Shown: piece after piece, positions 57,639 to 64,000 of the stretch | How positions within the stretch are numbered: position 1 is the stretch's first letter | How the letters are laid out: the number at the start of each line of letters is the position of its first letter | Assembly (NCBI GenBank): GCA_035544955.1 | Contig: DASZZN010000051.1 | Coordinates: 1-64,000 of the forward strand | Reading direction: 5' to 3' | Source of the DNA: Candidatus Dormiibacterota bacterium | GTDB lineage: Bacteria; Chloroflexota; Dormibacteria; CF-121 | Length of the DNA stretch: 64,000 nucleotides | Program-made: the position numbers and the translations under genes | The notes under the pieces: model-generated | What the model was told of the DNA's origin: nothing | Seen by the model: the letters and a program-made list of their open reading frames with translations, nothing else | Databases searched by the model: none

Positions 57639-60174
57639 GCTCTCCCTGCCACGCGTAGAGCTTTTCCAGCGCCTCCCGCGGTGAGAGCCGCTCGAGGTCG
57701 AGCTGCTTGAGCTCGGCGACCACGGGGTGATCCAGCGGCAGATTGAGCTGCGCACTCGCATCCGGCCGTTCGAGCGGACGTTGACCCTCCAGCTCAGAGA
57801 GCACCTGACGCGCGCGCACCACCACCTGCCGTGGGATGCCGGCAAGCTCGGCGACCTGGATGCCGTAGCTGCGGTCCGCACCCCCCTCGACGACCTGGTG
57901 CAGGAAAATAACGCGCTCACCCTCTTCGCGCACCTCCATTCGGAAGTTGCGGAGCCGCGGCAGGCGCTGCGCGAGAGCGGTGAGCTCGTGGTAATGAGTG
58001 GCAAACAACGTCAGCGAGTGCAGCTGCGGGGCGTCGTGCAGATACTCGAGGATCGCCTGCGCGATGCTGACGCCGTCGTAGGTGCTCGTGCCGCGGCCGA
58101 CCTCGTCGAAGATCAGCAGGCTGTGGGGTGTCGCGTGGGCGAGGATGTGCGCGGTCTCCACCATCTCGACCATGAACGTGGACAACCCGCGTGCCAGTTC
58201 GTCGTGGGCACCGACCCGGGTGAAGATCCGGTCGCAGAGACCGATGACGGCACTTGTCGCCGGAACGAAGCTGCCCACCTGCGCCAGCAGCACGATGATG
58301 CCGGCCTGACGCAAGTAGGTCGACTTTCCCGCCATGTTCGGCCCGCTCAGCAGAACAACCTGCTGATCACTCGTGTCGAGCCGAAGGTCGTTTGGTACGA
58401 AGCGCCCGGGCCCGAGTGCCGCCTCGACCAGCGGGTGCCGGCCACCGACGATCTCGATCCCTGGTTCATCGCGCAAGATCGGTCGCACCCAGCGGTGACG
58501 CGCCGCCACGGTGCCGAGCGCCGCGACCGCATCGAGCTGCCCCAGCCAGGCGGCGGTATCCAGAAGGTCCTTGCCGGCGGCGGTGATGCGCCGGCAGAGC
58601 TCGCTAAAGAGCACCTGCTCCCGAGCGACCGTCGCGCTCTTCGCGTTGAGGACCAGCGTCTCCTTCTCCTTGAGCTCGGGTGTGACATAGCGCTCGCCGT
58701 TGACGAGCGTTTGCTTGCGCACGTACTCTCCCGGGATCGGTTCCCGGTTCGCGTGGCTGACTTCGATGTAGTAGCCGAAGACCTGGTTGAAGCCCACCCT
58801 TAGCGACCGGATGCCGCTCCGCTGGCGCTCGGTCTGTTCCAGGGCGGCGATCCAGTCGCGGGCGGCCCTGGATCCATCCCGAACACCGTCGAGCTCGGCA
58901 TCGAACCCGGGCTTGAAGACCCCTCCGTCTTTCAAGGTTGCCGGTACCTCGTCCACCAGCGCCGTCGCCAGGAGATCGCGGAGCTCGCCTTCTGATGGCG
59001 AGGGGGTTGGGCCGGTCAGATCGGGCCAGCGCGCCGCGATCCGCCGCACGCCCGGCAAGGCCAGCAGCGCCTTGAGCAGGGCGCGCAAGTCGCGCGGTGT
59101 CGCCAGGCCCTGCCCAGTTCGGGCGACGATCCGTTCCAAATCCGGCAGACCGCGCAGCTCACTTTGCAGCTGGCCGCGGGTCAGCGGATCCTCGACGAGC
59201 TGGGTCACCCAGCCGAGCCGGTCATCGAGTGGCTCTCGCGTCCGCAGCGGCTGGTCGAGCCAGCGCCGGAGCTCGCGGGCACCCATGGTCGTGATCGCTT
59301 CACGGACCATGAGGCCAACGAGGTCGTCGCCCCCCGCGATGCGGTCACCGCTGAGACCAAGGCTTCGTCGGGTCGGCGGGTCGAGGTGCATGTAGGCGCG
59401 TGGATGCTGGGCATGGAGCCGCAGCAGCCCGGCTTCCAATCGCAGGTGTGATCGCTCGGTGTGGCGCAGCAGGGCGTGGGCGGCTGCCAGCGCTTCAGGC
59501 CATTCGTCACAACCGAAGGCCGCTAGCGTTTCGACGCCGAGCAGGTTCAGTAGGCGGTCGACGGCCGCGCGAGCATCAAAGTCCTGCGGATCGACCCAGG
59601 TGACCGGCGTGACTCCGAGCAGCGGGAGCAGACGCGACCGGTCGGCTTCCGAGGCGATCAACTCAGCCGGTCGCAGCCGGGCCAGCTCATCGCGAAGCAC
59701 GTCGTCGCTCGGCTCGACCCGAAGCAACGCGAGCTCGCCGGTTGAGCAGTCCAGGGCCGCAATGCCATGGTAGTGGGACCGCAGGCAGACCGCGACTGCG
59801 TAGTTGCTGCCGCCGCCGTCGAGGTAGGCGTCCTCGACCACCGTGCCGGGCGTCAACACCCGGACGACCTCGCGCCGCACCAGCCCGCGCGCCTCGCCCG
59901 CCGACTCGACTTGGTCGCAGAGGGCGACCTTCAGTCCGGCACGAAGCAGCTTTCCCACGTAGCTCTCGTACGCGTGGTAGGGCACGCCGGCCATGGCATA
60001 GCGCTGCCCCTTGCCGAGCTCGCGCGACGTCAGGGTGATGCCTAAGATCGGCGCGGCCCGCTCGGCATCTTCGCCGAAGGTTTCGTAGAAATCGCCGAGG
60101 CGAAAGAGCACGATGGCGTCAGGGTGCCCACGCTTGACCGCCTCATACTGCTCGAGGACGGGGACCGGCTTCAG
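57625..60174 (-). CDS. mutS: DNA mismatch repair protein MutS
   Basis: The protein (about 849 residues from CTG 60174) contains the mismatch-reading FxE motif (GDFYETF) and connector, lever and clamp domains. The ATPase has LLSGPNMAGKSTYLRQ, FDEVGRGTSTYDG and LFATHYHEL. The conserved N-terminus (PVLEQYEAVKRGHPDAIVLF) lies upstream of the first ATG/GTG/TTG (GTG 60111), so that start would truncate it. The stretch begins right after the miaB stop in the same frame, and CTG 60174 is the best candidate start. A repeat-like insertion lies about residue 388. Confidence 0.93.
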   Translation of the reverse strand: MKPVPVLEQYEAVKRGHPDAIVLFRLGDFYETFGEDAERAAPILGITLTSRELGKGQRYAMAGVPYHAYESYVGKLLRAGLKVALCDQVESAGEARGLVRREVVRVLTPGTVVEDAYLDGGGSNYAVAVCLRSHYHGIAALDCSTGELALLRVEPSDDVLRDELARLRPAELIASEADRSRLLPLLGVTPVTWVDPQDFDARAAVDRLLNLLGVETLAAFGCDEWPEALAAAHALLRHTERSHLRLEAGLLRLHAQHPRAYMHLDPPTRRSLGLSGDRIAGGDDLVGLMVREAITTMGARELRRWLDQPLRTREPLDDRLGWVTQLVEDPLTRGQLQSELRGLPDLERIVARTGQGLATPRDLRALLKALLALPGVRRIAARWPDLTGPTPSPSEGELRDLLATALVDEVPATLKDGGVFKPGFDAELDGVRDGSRAARDWIAALEQTERQRSGIRSLRVGFNQVFGYYIEVSHANREPIPGEYVRKQTLVNGERYVTPELKEKETLVLNAKSATVAREQVLFSELCRRITAAGKDLLDTAAWLGQLDAVAALGTVAARHRWVRPILRDEPGIEIVGGRHPLVEAALGPGRFVPNDLRLDTSDQQVVLLSGPNMAGKSTYLRQAGIIVLLAQVGSFVPATSAVIGLCDRIFTRVGAHDELARGLSTFMVEMVETAHILAHATPHSLLIFDEVGRGTSTYDGVSIAQAILEYLHDAPQLHSLTLFATHYHELTALAQRLPRLRNFRMEVREEGERVIFLHQVVEGGADRSYGIQVAELAGIPRQVVVRARQVLSELEGQRPLERPDASAQLNLPLDHPVVAELKQLDLERLSPREALEKLYAWQGEHVSH
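58984..59013. repeat. Palindromic repeat remnant inside mutS
   Basis: CTCGCCTTCTGATGGCGAG is a clear stem, followed by GGGGTTGGGCC. It encodes GPTPSPSEGEL, the same flavour of Pro/Ser/Glu peptide as the repeat copies in the dehydrogenase gene. Confidence 0.45.
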
Positions 60175-60183
60175 GGGTTGGGC

Positions 60184-61563
60184 CTAGTTGAGGACCTGGC
60201 CTCGAAGCTGCCAGGCGGTGGCGTGCTCGATGCTGACGCGGCGAACGGTACCAGGCTCGGCGCCGAGGGGCGCCGCCCCGATGACCACCCGGTTCTGCCG
60301 GTTCCGACCCGTGGCTTCCCCGTTCTCTACCCGTTCGACCAGCACCTCGACCGTCTTCCCTAGCCAGCGCCGGTTGGCCTCCTCCGCAATCTTTCGTTGC
60401 GCCTCGAGCAAAGCGTTGATCCGGCGCTTCTTCTCGGGTGGTGCCACATCGTCCGCGTGCCGGGCCGCTGTCGTGCGCGGTCGCGGTGAGAAGCCCTGGA
60501 TGTGGACCACGTCGAACTTGATCTCCTCGAGCAAGGCCAGCGTCCGCTGGAACTGCTCTTCCGTTTCGCCCGGATAGCCGACGATGACATCGGTCGATAC
60601 CGAGAGGCCCGGGATCACATGGCGAGCGTGGGCGATGATCCCCCGGTACTCCTCCACCGTGTAGCGACGGCGCATCTGCTTGAGGATCGCGTCGTCGCCG
60701 GATTGGAACGGCAGATGCAGGTGCTCACACACCCGCGGCAGGTCACGCATGGCGAAGAGAAGGTCGTCGTGCACGTGGCGAGGGTGCGAGGTCAAGAAGC
60801 GCACCCGCCAGATGCCCGGCACCCGCTCCACCGCTGCCAGCAGCGGTGCGAGTCCGGCCTTGGTCTCCGAATCGCGGTAGGAGTTGACGGTCTGGCCGAG
60901 CAGTGTGACTTCCCGGACGCCCTGGTCGGCAAAGCGGCGCACGTCATCGACGACATCGGCCATCGGGCGGCTGCGCTCGGTGCCTCGGACGAAGGGCACG
61001 ATGCAGAAGCTGCAGACCTCGTTGCAGCCGAAGATCACCGGCACGTAGGCGGTCAGGCCATGCTGCAACACCGCCCCACCGGTTTGGGCCGGGTCGGTTT
61101 CGTACTCGCCCTGGATGTCCTCGATGAAGGCCTCGTACTGGCGCATGTCGAACCGGTAGTCGAGGTCGGGGAGCCGCTCGTAGAGGCGGTCCTTTTCCTT
61201 GTTGGCCATGCAGCCGGTGATCGCGATGGCGCGACCGGGACGAGCCCGTTTCCACGCCTTCAGCTCACGGAATTTTCCGTAGGCCTTTTGCTCGGCGTTC
61301 TGGCGCACGGAACAGGTGACCAGGATCGCGATGTCCGCCTGGTCCAGCTCGGCGACGGCGCTGAAGCCGGCGGCCGTCAAGCCCTGGGAGAGATAATCCG
61401 CGTCCGACTCATTCATCTGACAGCCGCTCACCCAGAGATGGAAACGTTGCCCCGACGGCGGGCGTTTGTGCCCATGGCGACGTGGTCGCGAAAAGGCGTG
61501 GGGCTCGAAGGTTAGAGGTGCGCCGGGAATCCGCAGGCGGGGCGGGGCGGCCGATTCAGGCAT
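60184..61563 (-). CDS. miaB: tRNA methylthiotransferase MiaB
   Basis: The 459-residue enzyme has the UPF0004 domain (VSGCQMNESD, LVTCSVRQNAEQKAYG, TGCMANKEK: three Cys for the auxiliary 4Fe-4S cluster). The radical-SAM core has GCNEVCSFCIVPFVRG (CxxxCxxC), and a C-terminal TRAM domain includes KTVEVLVERVENGEATGR. It adds a methylthio group to i6A37 in tRNA, acting after MiaA, which is in the same operon. It starts 9 bases after the spoVS stop. Confidence 0.95.
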   Translation of the reverse strand: MPESAAPPRLRIPGAPLTFEPHAFSRPRRHGHKRPPSGQRFHLWVSGCQMNESDADYLSQGLTAAGFSAVAELDQADIAILVTCSVRQNAEQKAYGKFRELKAWKRARPGRAIAITGCMANKEKDRLYERLPDLDYRFDMRQYEAFIEDIQGEYETDPAQTGGAVLQHGLTAYVPVIFGCNEVCSFCIVPFVRGTERSRPMADVVDDVRRFADQGVREVTLLGQTVNSYRDSETKAGLAPLLAAVERVPGIWRVRFLTSHPRHVHDDLLFAMRDLPRVCEHLHLPFQSGDDAILKQMRRRYTVEEYRGIIAHARHVIPGLSVSTDVIVGYPGETEEQFQRTLALLEEIKFDVVHIQGFSPRPRTTAARHADDVAPPEKKRRINALLEAQRKIAEEANRRWLGKTVEVLVERVENGEATGRNRQNRVVIGAAPLGAEPGTVRRVSIEHATAWQLRGQVLN

Positions 61564-61572
61564 CGACCGAGT

Positions 61573-61944
61573 TTAGCGGGACTCGACCAGCAGACGGATC
61601 CCGGTCCGCTCCTCACCGTCGATAGAGATGTCGATGAACGAGGGGATGCAGACCAGGTCGAAGCCGCCGGCCGCCACGTAGCCACGCGAGATCGCAATCG
61701 CCTTCACCGCCTGATTGATGGCGCCGGCGCCGATGGCCTGCACCTCGACCCGGCTCTGGCTGCGGACCACGCCGGCGATCGCCCCGGCGACGGCAACCGG
61801 CTTCGAGGTAGCGGAAACCTTCAAGATCTCAATCGCGGCGCGCGCCGTGCGGGGTACACCGGCAGCCGGGCTGGCTGAAAGCGTCTTCTCCCCTGTCGAG
61901 CCGTTCGCTGGCGATGGCGGTGTGGTGGTTTCCAGAGTGTCCAT
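61573..61944 (-). CDS. spoVS: Stage V sporulation protein S
   Basis: The 123-residue protein is SpoVS with an unusual N-terminal extension (residues 1-36, Pro/Ser/Thr-rich). The conserved core starts at AAIEILKVSATSKPVAVAGA and ends FDLVCIPSFIDISIDGEER. SpoVS (86 residues in Bacillus) is an Alba-like nucleic-acid binding regulator in spore formers and also occurs in non-spore formers such as Deinococcus. In Bacillus it lies in the rny-ymdB-spoVS-miaB-mutSL region, the same order as here. Confidence 0.93.
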   Translation of the reverse strand: MDTLETTTPPSPANGSTGEKTLSASPAAGVPRTARAAIEILKVSATSKPVAVAGAIAGVVRSQSRVEVQAIGAGAINQAVKAIAISRGYVAAGGFDLVCIPSFIDISIDGEERTGIRLLVESR

Positions 61945-61993
61945 CTATTCTATCGAGCAATGACCGAACGTTTGATTGCCCCTCGACACCTTA

Positions 61994-62010
61994 ACCCCCA
62001 TTTAGGGGGT
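61994..62010 (-). terminator. Weak hairpin between ymdB and spoVS
   Basis: ACCCCC-atttа-like loop-GGGGGT is a short perfect stem with TTAA after it on the minus strand. It may attenuate rather than fully stop transcription into spoVS. Confidence 0.35.
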
Positions 62011-62020
62011 CGTCAAGCTG

Positions 62021-62812
62021 CTAGGTAACCTCCACCTCTCGATCCAGCCGCTCGATCGCCTCCGCCTTGCCCGAAAGGGCATCGATCCGGACCAGGACCG
62101 AGTTGAACTGGACCGGTCCTTCGGCCACTTTGAAGCGGTAGGGGACCCCCGTCAGGAAGCGCTGGAGACTGGCTTCCTTGTCCATCCCGATCACCGAATC
62201 CCGGGGGCCGACCATGCCCAGGTCGCTGACGAAGGCGGTGCCGCCCGGAAAGATCTTGGTATCCGCGGTGGGAACATGCGTGTGGGTCCCGAAAACAAAG
62301 CTGGCGCGGCCGTCGAGGTACCAGCCCATGGCGATCTTCTCCGAGGTCGCCTCCGCATGGATGTCCATCAAGCGGAGCTTGGTCCCGGGCCCCTGGTGCA
62401 GCACCTCGTCGGCCGCCTTGAAGGCCGAATCGATGGGCGGCATGAAGAGCTGGCCCTGCACGTTCCCGATCAAGACCTGGCCCTTCTCCCCCAGGTCGTG
62501 ACAGAACCAGCCCCGTCCTGGCGCCCCGGACGGATAGTTGTGCGGGCGGAGAATCGGTCGATGGTCATCGAAGCCGGTCATCATCTCGCGCTGGTCCCAG
62601 ATGTGATTGCCGGAGGTGAGCACATCGATCCCCAGGCTGAACAGGTCATCGGCGATCTTGGGCGTCAGGCCGAAGCCGCCGGCCGCGTTCTCGCCATTGG
62701 CCACCACCAGGTCGATGGAAAACTCTCGGCGTAGCTGCGGCACCAATTTGGCTACCGCCTCGCGTCCGGGCCGGCCGATGATGTCGCCGATCGCCAGTAC
62801 GGTCACAGTCAT
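62021..62812 (-). CDS. ymdB: YmdB-family metallophosphoesterase
   Basis: From ATG 62812 the 263-residue protein shows GDIIGRPGREAV (first metal Asp), ANGENAAGGFGL, SGNHIWDQRE, IHAEATSEK and FGTHTHVPTAD, the full metal site of YmdB. In Bacillus YmdB hydrolyses cyclic mononucleotides and affects biofilm/motility choices. It heads the spoVS-miaB-mutS-mutL unit as in Bacillus. The frame continues upstream, but the divergent UDG-like gene starts at the same base. Confidence 0.93.
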   Translation of the reverse strand: MTVTVLAIGDIIGRPGREAVAKLVPQLRREFSIDLVVANGENAAGGFGLTPKIADDLFSLGIDVLTSGNHIWDQREMMTGFDDHRPILRPHNYPSGAPGRGWFCHDLGEKGQVLIGNVQGQLFMPPIDSAFKAADEVLHQGPGTKLRLMDIHAEATSEKIAMGWYLDGRASFVFGTHTHVPTADTKIFPGGTAFVSDLGMVGPRDSVIGMDKEASLQRFLTGVPYRFKVAEGPVQFNSVLVRIDALSGKAEAIERLDREVEVT

Positions 62813-63483
62813 TGGCCGATCGTAACAAGGCGACCGCGATCGAGGCATTGCTCTCTGACCTGCCGACGGTGACGATTGGCGCCACCTTCAACCAGTTCCG
62901 CGAAGCGAGCGACCAGGACCTGCCCGGGGCGCCAGCGATCCGGCTCGCCAACCTGCGGCGTTACCTCGACGAGCGGCACGAAGCCGACGTCATCGCCGTC
63001 GGGGAAGCGGCCGGCTACCAGGGGATGCGCTGGTCCGGCATCGCTTTCACCAGCGAGTTCGATCTGTCGCGCTGGGGCGACCCTTACCGGCGGTCGTGCC
63101 GCCGCCCACGACCGTGGAAAGAGCCCTCCGGAACGATCGTCCACGGCGTCCTCGATGAGTTCGGCTCTGAGCGACGCGTGATCCTGTGGAATACCGTCCC
63201 GACGCATCCGCATCTGCCGGGCAAGCCTCTGTCCAACCGCCGGCCGACACGCGAGGAGGTCGCCGCGGGCCGGGTCTTCGTCGAGCGTCTGGTCGACATC
63301 GTGCGCCCTCGTGTCCTGATTGGCGTTGGCCGCATCGCGTCCGCGGCGCTCCCAGCAGCGCTCTACGTCCGCCATCCCGCGCAATCGGGCGCGACCGCGT
63401 TCCGAAGTGGGATCCGCGAAATCCTCGGTCGTTCACCCGGCGGTCCGTTTAGGGAGCGTCTGGAAGAGCCTGGTACACGGTAG
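62812..63483 (+). CDS. Uracil-DNA-glycosylase-superfamily protein
   Basis: The 223-residue protein looks like a UDG-fold protein. GEAAGYQGMRWSGIAFTSE is motif-1 like, LWNTVPTHPH gives a DNA-contacting His-rich block, and HPAQSGATAFRSGI is near the C-terminal conserved segment. The water-activating Asp/Asn of classic UDGs is not obvious, so lesion specificity is unclear. The TTG start at 62812 shares a base with the divergent ymdB start. A repair function would match the mutS/mutL/lexA context. Confidence 0.65.
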   Translation: MADRNKATAIEALLSDLPTVTIGATFNQFREASDQDLPGAPAIRLANLRRYLDERHEADVIAVGEAAGYQGMRWSGIAFTSEFDLSRWGDPYRRSCRRPRPWKEPSGTIVHGVLDEFGSERRVILWNTVPTHPHLPGKPLSNRRPTREEVAAGRVFVERLVDIVRPRVLIGVGRIASAALPAALYVRHPAQSGATAFRSGIREILGRSPGGPFRERLEEPGTR

Positions 63484-63964
63484 CCCCATCACGTGAATAG
63501 GGGGATACCGTCAACTCCCCGCGGCAGGCGGGAGCCCGGGTGAAACGGAACGTGTACACCGGGGCCGGATTGTCCGGAGCGACCGTCGCGTTGGGACCTG
63601 CGACAAAGGTCCAAACCCGCTGGTAAGCGCCGCGCGCATAGTAGCTCGCCACCTGGGACGGGAGTTGGTTCACGAACCAGGCATTCTGCACCGGCGGCGA
63701 GATGCGGTAATTGTCCGACCCCGGATAGACCGGAAAGTCAGCAAACGAGCACTGTGGCGAGCCATCCGTAGCAGGCGTTGGCTTCGGCTCCGGTTGCGCG
63801 GGCGTCGCACTGGCATTAGCGTTCGCCCGGTCGGCCACCGGTCTGTGCTGCGTGTATCCGACGGCATAGCCCCCCAGGAACCCGGCGCCGATCAACGCAA
63901 CGCTTACGGCGACGGCCAGCACGATAAGTGGCGCCCAGTCCCGGCCCTGCGGCCTCACCAGCAT
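63449..63964 (-). CDS. Membrane-anchored YPGS-motif protein
   Basis: The 171-residue protein has one N-terminal span (about 13-36), an Ala/Pro/Thr spacer (about 45-68) and an exposed domain. The domain reads CSFADFPVYPGSDNYRIS, LPSQVASYYARGAYQRVWTF and APACRGELTVSPYSRDG. The order (span, spacer, YPGS, then a Tyr/Trp-rich helix) recalls the proteins at 35404 and 36194. One Cys pair (QCSF, APACRG) may form a disulfide. Function is unknown. It is convergent with the UDG-like gene, overlapping it by 35 bases. Confidence 0.65.
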   Translation of the reverse strand: MLVRPQGRDWAPLIVLAVAVSVALIGAGFLGGYAVGYTQHRPVADRANANASATPAQPEPKPTPATDGSPQCSFADFPVYPGSDNYRISPPVQNAWFVNQLPSQVASYYARGAYQRVWTFVAGPNATVAPDNPAPVYTFRFTRAPACRGELTVSPYSRDGATVYQALPDAP

Positions 63965-64000
63965 GAAACGGCGTGCGATCCGACGGGCTTGCGGACCCCC

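Noticed and set aside
1-64000. CRISPR arrays, IS elements, restriction or toxin-antitoxin modules
   Set aside because: No regularly spaced repeats, transposase motifs, or typical paired small toxin/antitoxin genes were seen in either strand.

Overview
The window is 64 kb of high-GC bacterial chromosome, almost fully coding, with no phage, IS element or CRISPR array. A Chloroflexota/Dormibacterota-like or actinobacterium-related lineage fits best. The evidence is a spoVS gene, a Gram-positive-type LexA with CGAAC-N4-GTTYG boxes, an E2-E1 fused 2-oxoglutarate dehydrogenase, a Ddn-like (F420-type) oxidoreductase, a CysM-Mec gene pair, and TANNNT -10 elements placed 6-13 bases before several start codons (apparently leaderless mRNAs). 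This assignment is inference; no rRNA or other phylogenetic marker was compared.

Left part (1-16 kb). An anchored Ig-like protein (partial), a PlsC-like acyltransferase, a putative contractile-injection-associated zinc metallopeptidase overlapping malate synthase, an orphan GAF/GAF histidine kinase, a PfpI/DJ-1 remnant and an AzlC-AzlD exporter come first. A D-Ala-D-Ala carboxypeptidase and a DUF421 protein follow. Then comes a tight plus-strand run: a cyclase-ATPase-TPR regulator, a PLP trans-sulfuration-type enzyme, a Ddn-like oxidoreductase, cysteine synthase CysM and the JAMM protease Mec.

Middle (16-45 kb). A minus-strand unit (debranching-type glucosidase, GT4 glycosyltransferase, UspA-UspA-GpgS fusion) looks like a compatible-solute or storage-glucan module. 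Divergent der and tRNA-Pro(GGG) follow, then a short interval bounded by an imperfect copy of the tRNA 3' end and carrying microprotein genes. Next are a small operon behind a strong promoter with an operator-like dyad, a 1366-residue lipoyl-E2-E1 fusion, and an operon of pyrF, LigB-AMMECR1 fusion, histone-deacetylase-like enzyme, Lys-rich 50-residue protein and SpoIID-like protein. A three-gene TadE/TadE/TadG cluster, aconitase and a XerC/D-type recombinase close this part.

Right part (45-64 kb). A PadR regulator sits behind a promoter overlapped by tandem palindromes. It is followed by an AAA ATPase, a stand-alone triple Clp_N/TPR protein, a SprT-like protein and a GAF membrane protein with a small membrane partner. 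The SOS locus has a LysM protein divergent from lexA with three LexA boxes between them. A long minus-strand repair and tRNA-modification operon runs ymdB-spoVS-miaB-mutS-mutL-miaA-hflX, with an order reminiscent of Bacillus.

A G/C-rich palindromic repeat recurs between convergent genes and also, in frame, inside the linkers of the dehydrogenase fusion. Related elements appear in mutL and mutS.
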